DNA of 64,000 bases, from NCBI GenBank assembly GCA_024397995.1, contig CP073746.1, positions 3,594,001 through 3,658,000 of the forward strand. The letters are read 5' to 3'. Shown here in pieces: positions 45,121-55,049 of this stretch. The stretch comes from a bacterium SCSIO 12827 (GTDB lineage Bacteria > Pseudomonadota > Alphaproteobacteria > Rhodospirillales > Casp-alpha2). The number at the start of each line of letters is the position of its first letter. Positions within the stretch are counted from its first letter, which is position 1. Under the pieces are notes generated by a model. That model did no database searches. It saw nothing but the letters and a program-made list of their open reading frames with translations, and was not told where the DNA came from. The position numbers and the translations under genes were made by a program.

Positions 45121-46518
45121 TCAGGCGCCGCCGGCGTCATCCGGTGCCGGCAGGCGGGCCGTACCGCCGTCGGGAATCGCCCCCACACGCCCGTCCGGAG
45201 CGTCGACATGGAGCCCCGCATGCGGCGGCGTGCGCCAGGAATAACCGTCGAACTGTCCGCAGTTGGAACAGGTCACGGACCATTCCGGAGCCGCGTTACC
45301 GCAACTGGCGCAGACCCAGGCGTTGTCCGGGCCCGCCGTCGCGGCGCGCAGCAACCAATCGCGGGCCCGCGCGGGGTTTTCGCCTTCACCCTCCTCGACC
45401 GCCGCCAAGAGGCGCAGCGCGCGGCCCACATAGCCGTCGTGACCCGTCCCCGTGACCACCAGATCCAGATGTTTGCGCGCTTCGCCCCACAGCGCCGCAT
45501 CGGCGGCCGCCTGGGCCAGAGCAAGGTGACTTTCAGGATGATCCGGGTTGGCCCGGGCCAGTTTTTCCATGGCCTTGACCGCGGCCAGCGCATCATCGGC
45601 CCGCCGCGCGTTCAGATATTCGCGGGCAAGGTCCGGAGGGGGGGCGGTGATCCAGGCTTTTTCGATCAAGCCGGCGGCCCGCCGATCCTTGCCGTCGATC
45701 ACCAGCAGGTGAGCCAGACGCACCGACGCCGGCACCAGGTCCGGCGCCAGATCATGAGCTTGGCGCAGGTGCTTGAATGCGGCGGCCGGATCGCCGTTGG
45801 CCTGGGCCAGACGCGCCTGTTCAAAGGCCAGCACGCCCTTGCGCCGCTCGGCCGTGGCGCGGTCGACCAGCTTGCGGCGGCCGAGTTCGTCATTGGTTAC
45901 GCTGGCATCGAGCCACAAGCCCGACTGGGCCTGCAGGTCAAACAGGGTCCCTGCCACCCATTCGCTGGCCGGGCGCAGACGGTAGGCGCGGCGCGCAAGA
46001 TCGAGCGCGCGGTCACGGTCGCCTTTATTGAGCGCCTGCGACAATAGGCCGCGCAAGCCGAGGAATTCCGTTTCCGGCCGTTCCGACATGGCCTTGAAGA
46101 AGCCTTCAGCGGCCTTAACGTCGCCGTCGAGCTGCGCCGCCTGGGCCGACAGCAGCATGGTCAGCGGCGGTTCGTTGAGCAGCACCTCCGCCCGCTTGGA
46201 ATGTTTGCGGGCCTCCCCCGGGTCGCCGGCGGCGACGGCGACCATGCCGCGGGTCAGGGCCTCGTAGCCGCGCCGACGGCGACGTTCGCGCCAGGCAGCG
46301 GCAATGGCGCCCGGCGTGCGGCGCAGGAAAATCCAGCCCCGATAGATCACCGCCGACGCCCCCATCAGCAACGCCACGACGGCGGTCAACAGGGCGGCCG
46401 AGGTTTCGACCTGATAGCCCCGCCATTCGGCCCGGATCGTGCCGGGATTGTCGGTCAGCCACAGAACCGCGGCGATCAGGACCGCGAGGACGGCGAGGAA
46501 GCGGAGGGCGCGGAGCAT
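45121..46518 (-). CDS. hemY: HemY-like TPR membrane protein
   Basis: A 465-residue protein with two N-terminal membrane helices (about 5-21 and 41-60) forming the HemY_N module, followed by tetratricopeptide-like helical repeats (about 90-390). A small zinc-ribbon-like end has WVCASCGNAAPEWSVTCSNCG (two CxxC pairs), similar to the rubredoxin-like end of LapB. This HemY is the gammaproteobacterial/alphaproteobacterial heme-cluster protein, not protoporphyrinogen oxidase. It is directly downstream of the Mic60 gene (14 bases) in the hemC-hemD-mic60-hemY set. Confidence 0.88.
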   Translation of the reverse strand: MLRALRFLAVLAVLIAAVLWLTDNPGTIRAEWRGYQVETSAALLTAVVALLMGASAVIYRGWIFLRRTPGAIAAAWRERRRRRGYEALTRGMVAVAAGDPGEARKHSKRAEVLLNEPPLTMLLSAQAAQLDGDVKAAEGFFKAMSERPETEFLGLRGLLSQALNKGDRDRALDLARRAYRLRPASEWVAGTLFDLQAQSGLWLDASVTNDELGRRKLVDRATAERRKGVLAFEQARLAQANGDPAAAFKHLRQAHDLAPDLVPASVRLAHLLVIDGKDRRAAGLIEKAWITAPPPDLAREYLNARRADDALAAVKAMEKLARANPDHPESHLALAQAAADAALWGEARKHLDLVVTGTGHDGYVGRALRLLAAVEEGEGENPARARDWLLRAATAGPDNAWVCASCGNAAPEWSVTCSNCGQFDGYSWRTPPHAGLHVDAPDGRVGAIPDGGTARLPAPDDAGGA

Positions 46519-46532
46519 GTTTTCGTTCCCGT

Positions 46533-47870
46533 TCAGCCGCCGGCCTTGGCCGGGGCGATCAGAGACAGGGCATGGACGTGCAGATTGGCGACAGCCTTCT
46601 CCGCCGCCAGGCGCGCCTCGGCAGACCGCAGCCGGGGGGCAACGACCTCGGCCGGCTTGCCCTTCAGCAGCGTGAGTGCTTCAACCGCCGAGCGCAGATC
46701 GCCCGCCGACAGCAGAGCATCGACCCGCGACACCAGGGCGTCGATGGAATCGTCGGGCGCGGTATTGCCGACGCGCCGGATGGTGACCAGGGACGCCAGC
46801 CGGGCCGCCGCCTCGGCGAACCAGCCGTCACCTTCCGCCGCATCGGCCGCGTTGACGATGGGGCCGGCCAAGGTCGCGAAGCGGGTGCGCAGCACGGCCA
46901 GGGTCGAGACGCCAAGATCTGCATGGGGGGTCAGGGACCCCAGGATCTGGGTAAGCGCCGGACGGCCGTCGGCAAGCACCTTGAGAGCGTCCAGGTCATC
47001 GGTAAACGGCCGGCCTTCCCGCACGGCGTCGCGCAGCTGCGCCGTGGCCAGGACGATGGCACGGGCCGCCGCACCGTCAAAATCGGCGGCCTTACCGTCG
47101 GTTTCCTGTTCCAGGCGCTTCAGGCGCTCGGCCATGGCGTCGCGCGCCGCCGCGACTTTCGGGTCCGGCCCGACGTCGGGGGCCGCCCCTTGGCCCGCGC
47201 CGATCTTGGCCTTTTCGATTTCCTCGATCCGGGCGGCCAGGGCACCGACCTGCCCACCGCCATGCTCAAGCTCGGCCAAGCGGTCGGACAGCACCTTGAG
47301 GGATTCCGCCGCTGCTGCCGTGCTGGCCGGGGCTTCGGCCGCCTTGACCAGATTGCGGGCCTCGGCCACGGCCTGTTCGACCTCGGTCAGGCGCGTCATC
47401 AGGGTCTTCAACTCACTCTGAAACCGGGCGCGTTCCTGTTCCAACTGATGCAGGGTGCCGGTCTTTTCCTGTTCCAAGGCCTGAACGCGGCCGGCCAGTT
47501 CGTTGATCACGGGGGGCCCGGCATCGGCCGTCGCCAGATGGGGAAACACCTTGACCAGATAGGGCGACCACTGGGGCCAGGTAAACGCCGCCGTGCCGAC
47601 ACAGACGCCGATGGCCAGGGTCAACCAGGCCAGGGCGCGCGCCGCACTTGCCGTGCGCGCCGGCGGCGGGATGAAGGCCGCCGGGGCCTCGGCCTTGGTG
47701 GAGGATTTCGGCTTTTCCGCCGCCGGAGCGGCCTTTTCTTCGGGCGCCTCAGCCTGGGGCGCCGGGGCGTCCTGGGTATCCTTCGGCGACGCGGCCGATG
47801 ACGATGCCTGGGAGCGGCTCTTGGCCGGGGTGCGTTTGGCGCTGGCGCGTTTGCGCGGCGGGGTGGTCAT
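46533..47870 (-). CDS. Mitofilin (Mic60)-family membrane protein
   Basis: A 445-residue protein. A Lys/Ala/Pro-rich cytoplasmic start (1-75) leads to one membrane helix (about 80-100, ARALAWLTLAIGVCVGTAAFTW), a coiled coil (about 125-235, INELAGRVQALEQEK) and a C-terminal mitofilin domain (about 340-440, ending LRSAEARLAAEKAVANLHVHAL). Alphaproteobacterial Mic60 is the ancestor of the mitochondrial crista-junction protein and shapes membranes. ATG 47870 follows GGGAG; codons up to 48050 are not supported. The hemD-mic60-hemY order is typical of the class. Confidence 0.85.
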   Translation of the reverse strand: MTTPPRKRASAKRTPAKSRSQASSSAASPKDTQDAPAPQAEAPEEKAAPAAEKPKSSTKAEAPAAFIPPPARTASAARALAWLTLAIGVCVGTAAFTWPQWSPYLVKVFPHLATADAGPPVINELAGRVQALEQEKTGTLHQLEQERARFQSELKTLMTRLTEVEQAVAEARNLVKAAEAPASTAAAAESLKVLSDRLAELEHGGGQVGALAARIEEIEKAKIGAGQGAAPDVGPDPKVAAARDAMAERLKRLEQETDGKAADFDGAAARAIVLATAQLRDAVREGRPFTDDLDALKVLADGRPALTQILGSLTPHADLGVSTLAVLRTRFATLAGPIVNAADAAEGDGWFAEAAARLASLVTIRRVGNTAPDDSIDALVSRVDALLSAGDLRSAVEALTLLKGKPAEVVAPRLRSAEARLAAEKAVANLHVHALSLIAPAKAGG

Positions 47871-48021
47871 GGTCCGATGGCTCCCATCTGGTCTGCGTCG
47901 CTTTGAGATTCGGGCCCGCCGCCGATCCTGTTGGAACCGGTCCTGTCGGGCCGGCGGTCGTTGTCGTCCAAGGTACGTTGAGGGACCGCCCGGCGCAAGG
48001 CGCGACGCCCGACACCGGGCC

Positions 48022-48741
48022 CTATTCTGAGGCCCATTCGACGACCGCATCCATCAGGGACGGTTCCGTCGGCCGCGCGGCCACCACGACCCGGCGCCAT
48101 CCCGCACCGGCCCGCCCGGCCACATTGGCGCTGAGGCAGAAAGCGGTCAGGTTCTCGACGAACCCATCCAGCCCGGCGGCCAGAACCAGATCGCGGAACA
48201 GGGCCGCCGTGCGCGGCGAATAGAGCAGAACCCCCGCCGCGCCGTCGGCGAGAACCGCCTGGGCCGCCTGGGGCAGCGCCGCCACGGGCCGTGCGTCATA
48301 AAGCACGCTGCGCCGGTAGGTATATCCGGCCTGGGCCAGCATCCCCGCCAGATCGCCCGCGACCTTGCTGCCCGCGACATGCAGCAGGGCGCCGTCCCCG
48401 GGGCGCAAACGTTCCGCCGCCAGACGCGCCAGGTCATCGACATCGCCGCCGGCACTTTCCACGTCCGCGAATCCCAAATCCCGGGCCGCCCGCGCCGTGG
48501 CATCGCCGACGGCCAGCACGGGCAGAGGGATATTCGACCCCGCCTGACGCGCAGCAAGGGCGCGCGCCCCGTTGGCGCTGGTCACCAAAAGCGCCTGCAC
48601 CCCTGCCAGATCAAGGGGGGGGCCGGGCAGGAAATGAACCGCCATCAGGGGCATGATGAGCGCCTCGTGCCCCATATCCCGAAGCCGTGCCGCCGTCGCC
48701 GCGGCATCCCGTTCCGGTCTCGTAACCAGAATTCGGGCCAC
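48022..48741 (-). CDS. hemD: Uroporphyrinogen-III synthase
   Basis: A 239-residue two-lobed enzyme that closes hydroxymethylbilane to uroporphyrinogen III in heme synthesis. The family is weakly conserved, but ILVTRPERDAAATAARLRDMG at the start, LLVTSANGARAL, VLAVGDATARAARDLGF and VLLYSPRTAALFRDL are characteristic. It follows hemC by three bases on the same strand, which supports the call. The remaining cluster genes are mic60 and hemY. Confidence 0.93.
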   Translation of the reverse strand: MARILVTRPERDAAATAARLRDMGHEALIMPLMAVHFLPGPPLDLAGVQALLVTSANGARALAARQAGSNIPLPVLAVGDATARAARDLGFADVESAGGDVDDLARLAAERLRPGDGALLHVAGSKVAGDLAGMLAQAGYTYRRSVLYDARPVAALPQAAQAVLADGAAGVLLYSPRTAALFRDLVLAAGLDGFVENLTAFCLSANVAGRAGAGWRRVVVAARPTEPSLMDAVVEWASE

Positions 48742-48744
48742 GGC

Positions 48745-49722
48745 TCAGTTCCCGCCGCCGGGACCGGGATCATCGAGAAATCCAGGGCCGGCCATGGCTT
48801 TCAACTGCTCGCCCAGGTCGCGGCCAAGGCGATAGGCATCCCCGGTCCGGCCGCTGCGCCGGGCGCGGTGCAGCGCGCTGCCGTCACCGCGGGCGACCAG
48901 GCCGTCGAGGGTCATTTCGCTGCCGTCATCCGACAGCACGGCCAGGCCGCCGATGGGCGTGCGGCAGGATCCGTCGAGGGCTTCGAGCATGGCGCGTTCC
49001 GCCGTGACCCGGGCCAGGGTCGGAGCATGATTAATGGCCGCCAATAAATCCAGCACCCGATCGTCACCCGCGCGGCAGGTGATGGCGACCGCCCCCTGGG
49101 CGACGGCGGGCAACATATCTTCGGGCGCAATCGCCTGGGTCACGACCTCGGCCCGGCCCAGGCGGTTGAGCCCGGCGCAGGCAAGCAGGGTCGCGTCCGC
49201 CTGACCGTCGGCCAGCTTGCCGAGGCGCGTCTGCACGTTGCCACGGAAGGTCACGCATTTAAGGTCAGGGCGCCAGTGCAGCAGCTGCGCCTGCCGGCGC
49301 ACGGAAGCGGTGCCGATCACCGCCCCCTGGGGCAGATCGGACAAGGATTGATGCGAATTCGAAATGAAGGCGTCGCGGGGGTCTTCCCGTTCCAGCACGG
49401 CGGCGATGACGATGCCGTCGGGCATCCAGGTTTCCAGGTCCTTCATGGAATGGACGGCCAGATCGACGCGATTGTCCAACAGCGCCCGGTCGATTTCCTT
49501 GGAAAACAGGCCCTTGCCGCCGATATCGGCCAAGGGCCGGTCGAGCACCAGGTCGCCCGTTGTCTTGAGGTCGACGATCGAGGTCGCCCCCAGCGGCGTC
49601 GGCTTGCCGTGGGCAGCCTCAATCAAGTCGCGGGCCGCATGGGCCTGGGCCAGCGCCAGGGGGCTGGCGCGGGTGCCGATGCGCAGGAATTTCGGGTCGG
49701 TCGGGTCGATGGGATCGGTCAC
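48745..49722 (-). CDS. hemC: Porphobilinogen deaminase (hydroxymethylbilane synthase)
   Basis: Polymerises four porphobilinogens into hydroxymethylbilane. The dipyrromethane cofactor cysteine is in LDGSCRTPIGG (about Cys253); other motifs are LRIGTRASPLALAQA, GGKGLFSKEID, AVHSMKDL and TASVRRQAQL. GTG 49722 is preferred, giving 325 residues; the frame is open to a TTG at 49785, but that extension is unlike relatives. It diverges from tsaD across about 90 bases, an arrangement common in alphaproteobacteria, and leads the hemC-hemD-mic60-hemY unit. Confidence 0.96.
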   Translation of the reverse strand: MTDPIDPTDPKFLRIGTRASPLALAQAHAARDLIEAAHGKPTPLGATSIVDLKTTGDLVLDRPLADIGGKGLFSKEIDRALLDNRVDLAVHSMKDLETWMPDGIVIAAVLEREDPRDAFISNSHQSLSDLPQGAVIGTASVRRQAQLLHWRPDLKCVTFRGNVQTRLGKLADGQADATLLACAGLNRLGRAEVVTQAIAPEDMLPAVAQGAVAITCRAGDDRVLDLLAAINHAPTLARVTAERAMLEALDGSCRTPIGGLAVLSDDGSEMTLDGLVARGDGSALHRARRSGRTGDAYRLGRDLGEQLKAMAGPGFLDDPGPGGGN

Positions 49723-49812
49723 GGGCAAAAAAGCCTTTTGGTTGTGCGGCGGGCGACAGAGTAAAGTCCCCGGCCATTGCCGCAACCATGAAATTCACCC
49801 ATGTAGATAGCC

Positions 49813-50871
49813 ATGCGCGTTCTGGGCATTGAAACCAGTTGTGACGAGACCGCCGCCGCCGTGGTGAGCGACGGGCGCGACGTGCTGTCCAACGTGGTGC
49901 ATCAGCAACTGGCCGACCACCAGCCCTTCGCCGGCGTGGTGCCAGAGGTCGCGGCCCGCGCGCACCTGGATCAGGTCGGCCGGGTGGTGCAGGCGGCGCT
50001 GGACCAGTCCGGCGTCGGCTGGGACGGCATCGACGCCGTCGCCGCCACGGCCGGGCCGGGCCTGATCGGCGGCGTGCTGGTCGGCGTGATGACCGGCAAG
50101 GCCCTGGCGGCGGCGCGCGGCCTGCCCTTCGTCGCCGTCAACCATCTGGAGGCCCACGCGCTCACCGCGCGGCTGACCGACGACGTGCCCTTTCCCTATC
50201 TGCTGCTGCTGGTGTCGGGCGGCCATTGCCAACTGCTGGTGGTCGAGGACGTGGGCAGGTATCGGCGGCTCGGCACCACCATCGACGACGCCGTGGGCGA
50301 GGCCTTCGACAAGACCGCGAAAATGCTGGGCCTGGGCTATCCCGGCGGCCCGGCGGTCGAACAGGCCGCGCAGGCGGGCGATGCGACTCGCTTCGAGCTG
50401 CCGCGCCCACTGAAGGGCCGGGACGGCTGCGATTTTTCCTTTTCCGGCCTCAAGACCCGCGTGCGCATGGCGATCGAGGGCCTGCCCCCCGGCCCCATGC
50501 AGGACCGGGACATCGCCGACCTCTGCGCCTCGTTCCAGGCCGCGGTCGCCGACGTGCTGGCCGAACGCACGGGCCGGGCCATCGACATGTTTCTGGAAAG
50601 ACATCCGGCGGGCCGGACCCTGGTCGTCGCCGGCGGGGTCGCCGCCAACCAGGCGATCCGCACACGATTGCAGGCTCTGGCGGCGGACCGGGGGCTGGGT
50701 TTCGCCGTGCCCGCCCCGGCGCTGTGCACCGACAACGGCGCCATGGTCGCCTGGGCCGGGGTCGAACGCTTTCGCCTGGGCCTGACGGACGGGCTCGACT
50801 TCCGCCCGCGCCCGCGTTGGCCGCTTGACCCCGATGCGCCCAAGGCCATCGGTGCCGGGGTCAAGGCATAA
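49813..50871 (+). CDS. tsaD: tRNA N6-adenosine threonylcarbamoyltransferase TsaD
   Basis: A 352-residue Kae1/TsaD protein that, with TsaB and TsaE, makes t6A37 in ANN-reading tRNAs. Signatures are [24 protein letters not shown], the metal-binding NHLEAH (His111, His115), [35 protein letters not shown] and [12 protein letters not shown]. Cytoplasmic. ATG 49813 begins the conserved core directly. It diverges from hemC and is followed by gpsA, a conserved neighbourhood. Confidence 0.97.
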   Translation: MRVLGIETSCDETAAAVVSDGRDVLSNVVHQQLADHQPFAGVVPEVAARAHLDQVGRVVQAALDQSGVGWDGIDAVAATAGPGLIGGVLVGVMTGKALAAARGLPFVAVNHLEAHALTARLTDDVPFPYLLLLVSGGHCQLLVVEDVGRYRRLGTTIDDAVGEAFDKTAKMLGLGYPGGPAVEQAAQAGDATRFELPRPLKGRDGCDFSFSGLKTRVRMAIEGLPPGPMQDRDIADLCASFQAAVADVLAERTGRAIDMFLERHPAGRTLVVAGGVAANQAIRTRLQALAADRGLGFAVPAPALCTDNGAMVAWAGVERFRLGLTDGLDFRPRPRWPLDPDAPKAIGAGVKA

Positions 50872-50932
50872 GGAACAAGAATGCGCCATCTCCCTCTTCC
50901 CAGCCCCCGGCCCGGCCTATAAAAGAGTCGCC

Positions 50933-51922
50933 ATGGAACGTTTCGCCGTCATCGGCGCCGGTGCCTGGGGCACGGCGCTTGCCATGGTCGCCCGCCGGGC
51001 GGGCCGTTCGGTGATCCTGCAGGCCCACGAACCCGATGTGGCCGCCGAGATCAATTCAAGCCATCAGAACCCCTACCTGCCCGGCGTGACGCTGGACCCG
51101 GCCATCGAGGCGACGTCGGACATGGCGACCGCCATCGACGGCGCCGAAGCGGCGATTCTGGTCGCCCCGGCGCAGTTCATGCGCCCGGTGACCCTGGCCA
51201 TGTCGGCCGCCAAGCCGTTCAAGGCGCCGGTGCTGATCTGCGCCAAGGGGATCGAGAACGGCAGCTGCAAGCTGATGACCGAGGTCGTCGCCGAAACCCT
51301 GCCCGCCGCCCCGCAGGCCGTTTTGTCCGGGCCGACCTTCGCCATCGAGGTTGCCCAGGAAATTCCCTCCGCCGTGACCCTGGCATCCGACGACGGCAAG
51401 CTGGCGGAACAGTTCATTCAGGCCATCGGCACGCCGCGCTTCCGGCCCTATCGTTCGGAAGACCCGATCGGCGCCGAGGTCGGCGGAGCGGTGAAGAACA
51501 TCCTGGCCATCGCCTGCGGCATCGTGCAGGGCCGGGGCATGGGCGACAACACGCGCGCCGCCCTGATCACCCGGGGCCTGGCCGAAATCGTGCGCCTCGG
51601 CCTGGCCAAGGGGGCGCAGGCGGAAACCCTGATGGGCCTGTGCGGCATCGGCGACCTGACCTTGACCTGCAACGCCCTGCAGTCGCGTAATTTTTCCCTG
51701 GGCGTGGCGCTCGGCCAGGGGCGGCCGCTGGCCGATATTCTGGGCGAACGCAAGGCCGTGACCGAGGGCGTGTTTTCCGCCCGCGCGGTGATCGAACTGG
51801 CCGGGCGGCTTGGCGTCGACATGCCGATCTGCACCGCCGTCAACGCCATCGTCAATCACGGCAAGGACATCGACCGCATGATCGAAAGCCTGCTTGCCCG
51901 CCCATTCACCAAGGAATTGTGA
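50933..51922 (+). CDS. gpsA: Glycerol-3-phosphate dehydrogenase [NAD(P)+]
   Basis: A 329-residue cytoplasmic enzyme that reduces dihydroxyacetone phosphate for phospholipid synthesis. Motifs are the N-terminal GAGAWGTALAMV, CAKGIENGS, LSGPTFAIEVAQ, the catalytic-type lysine in GGAVKNILAIACGI, GLCGIGDLTLTC and GVFSARAV. ATG 50933 begins at the Rossmann fold; the frame is open to 50825 through the tsaD end but that part is unsupported. It sits 61 bases after tsaD. A short GC-rich tandem repeat follows its stop. Confidence 0.96.
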   Translation: MERFAVIGAGAWGTALAMVARRAGRSVILQAHEPDVAAEINSSHQNPYLPGVTLDPAIEATSDMATAIDGAEAAILVAPAQFMRPVTLAMSAAKPFKAPVLICAKGIENGSCKLMTEVVAETLPAAPQAVLSGPTFAIEVAQEIPSAVTLASDDGKLAEQFIQAIGTPRFRPYRSEDPIGAEVGGAVKNILAIACGIVQGRGMGDNTRAALITRGLAEIVRLGLAKGAQAETLMGLCGIGDLTLTCNALQSRNFSLGVALGQGRPLADILGERKAVTEGVFSARAVIELAGRLGVDMPICTAVNAIVNHGKDIDRMIESLLARPFTKEL

Positions 51923-51923
51923 G

Positions 51924-51967
51924 CCCCCTGCCCCCTGCCCCTGCCCCCTGCCCCTGCCCCCTGCCCC
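51924..51967 (+). repeat. 13-base CCCCCTGCCCCTG tandem repeat
   Basis: A 7-base partial copy (51924-51930), then CCCCCTGCCCCTG at 51931-51943 and 51944-51956, and a partial third copy to 51967. It lies between gpsA and the YciI gene, ending 15 bases before the AAAAGGA ribosome-binding site. Tandem arrays like this can vary by slippage. Confidence 0.85.
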
Positions 51968-51995
51968 AAGAAACGTCAGCCAAAAGGATCGTCCC

Positions 51996-52280
51996 ATGCA
52001 TTACATCGTGTTCGCCATCGACAAGCCCGGCCATGTCGATATGCGTCAGAGCATCCGCCCGGATCACTTGGAATACCTGAAGTCCCAGAAGGACATCCTC
52101 GTCACCGCCGGGCCCATGCAGTCCGACGACGGCGAGGCCATGATCGGCAGCATGCTGGTGATCGACGTGGCGGACCGCGCCGCCGCCGAGGCCTTCGCCA
52201 AGGGCGACCCCTATGCCAAGGCAGGCCTGTTCGAAAGCACGGTCATCAAGCGCTGGAAGCGCACCATCCCCGCCGAATAA
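51996..52280 (+). CDS. YciI-family protein
   Basis: A 94-residue protein of the YciI/YCII dimeric alpha/beta family. It starts MHYIVFAIDKPGHVDMRQSI and holds the conserved His in RPDHLEYLK, GPMQSDDGEAMIGSMLV and a final basic end FESTVIKRWKRTI. YciI relatives include dehydrochlorinase-like and epimerase-like domains; most have no known reaction. ATG 51996 follows AAAAGGA by about seven bases; the longer open frame from 51894 runs through the tandem repeat. It may share a transcript with gpsA and the Rieske gene. Confidence 0.88.
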   Translation: MHYIVFAIDKPGHVDMRQSIRPDHLEYLKSQKDILVTAGPMQSDDGEAMIGSMLVIDVADRAAAEAFAKGDPYAKAGLFESTVIKRWKRTIPAE

Positions 52281-52308
52281 CGCGACCGAGACCCGACCCG
52301 AGAGCATC

Positions 52309-52638
52309 ATGACCGAACACGCCCTCTGCCCATTGGACGATATCGCCGACGGCGGCTCGGCCGGGTTCGAGATCGCCGGCAAACTGGTCATGGCGATCCG
52401 CCAGGGCGATACGGTCTTCGCCTATGTCAATTCCTGCCCCCATGTCGGCACGCCGCTGGACATGTGGCCGGGGCGGTTTCTGACCCGGGACGGGGAATAC
52501 ATCCTCTGCGCCACGCATGGTGCCTTGTTCCGCATCGAAGACGGCCATTGCGTCGCCGGCCCCTGCGTCGGACGCGGCCTGACGCCGATTGACGCGCGTG
52601 TCGTGAACGGCGTTGTAAATATTTTCAATATCGATTGA
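52309..52638 (+). CDS. Rieske [2Fe-2S] ferredoxin-like protein
   Basis: A 109-residue single Rieske domain with the two binding boxes [10 protein letters not shown] (Cys, His) and CATHGALF (Cys, His) about 25 residues apart. The first box reads CPHVG rather than the usual CxHxG of bc1 proteins, as in NirD- or dioxygenase-type ferredoxins. It is soluble and cytoplasmic, without a signal or anchor. Likely an electron carrier for an oxygenase or reductase not encoded next to it. ATG 52309 is 28 bases after the YciI stop. Confidence 0.9.
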   Translation: MTEHALCPLDDIADGGSAGFEIAGKLVMAIRQGDTVFAYVNSCPHVGTPLDMWPGRFLTRDGEYILCATHGALFRIEDGHCVAGPCVGRGLTPIDARVVNGVVNIFNID

Positions 52639-52957
52639 CGCCCTTGTAAATAAAGAAAAATTTCCGCCACGCACTTGCGCGATCCCTAATTTTTCCCTAT
52701 CCAACGAATCGCCCAACCGACTTCCGGGGCGCTATACCTTGTTCTCGGGCGAGATTTCGCCATACCATTCGAGACCGCAGGGGGAAACCCGGGAGGAACA
52801 ATCCCGGCTCCGGGGAAACGGCACACGGCACGGCCGGCGCAATCAAGCTCAAGCAACCGCCGGCCGACGCAGGGAGCAAGATCGGGCGGGACGCAGACCA
52901 GCCCCGCGCCAAAAAAGCGGCGCTTGCCGCGCGCAATATTGGGAGGTTTCTACCGTC
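52639..52957 (+). promoter_or_regulatory. Acs upstream region with several hairpins
   Basis: A 319-base region without a gene. The first part is AT-rich (to about 52715) and probably holds the promoter; TATACC at 52733-52738 could be a -10 element. Downstream are a 5-pair hairpin GGCGA-GATT-TCGCC (52748-52761), a 6-pair one (52789-52807) and a 9-pair stem CGGCCGGCG/CGCCGGCCG (52831-52839, 52858-52866). These suggest a structured leader, though GC-rich sequence also folds by chance. A strong GGGAGGT site at 52941-52947 precedes acs. Confidence 0.45.
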
Positions 52958-54904
<1,947 letters not shown>

Positions 54905-54927
54905 GCACCGATTACCATCCGAACAAG

Positions 54928-54958
54928 AAAGGCGGGGCCGTTTGGTCCCGCCTTTTTT
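54928..54958 (+). terminator. Rho-independent terminator of acs
   Basis: A stem of nine pairs, one of them G-U (54931-54939 with 54944-54952), with loop GTTT, flanked by A-T pairs and followed by a T run (54953-54958). Its upstream arm ACAAGAAAGGCGGG is the same as in the terminator at 56591-56628. Confidence 0.92.
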
Positions 54959-55049
54959 CTGCGTCGGGCCGGGTTGGGCTTCTCAGGTCCAGGCAGCCAG
55001 CGTAGAAAAGAACAGCGGCGCCCGGCCGCTATGAACAAGGGAGGCATCT

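Noticed and set aside
45121..46518. Protoporphyrinogen oxidase HemY
   Set aside because: The name is shared, but this is the TPR membrane protein of the heme operon and has no FAD-binding motif.
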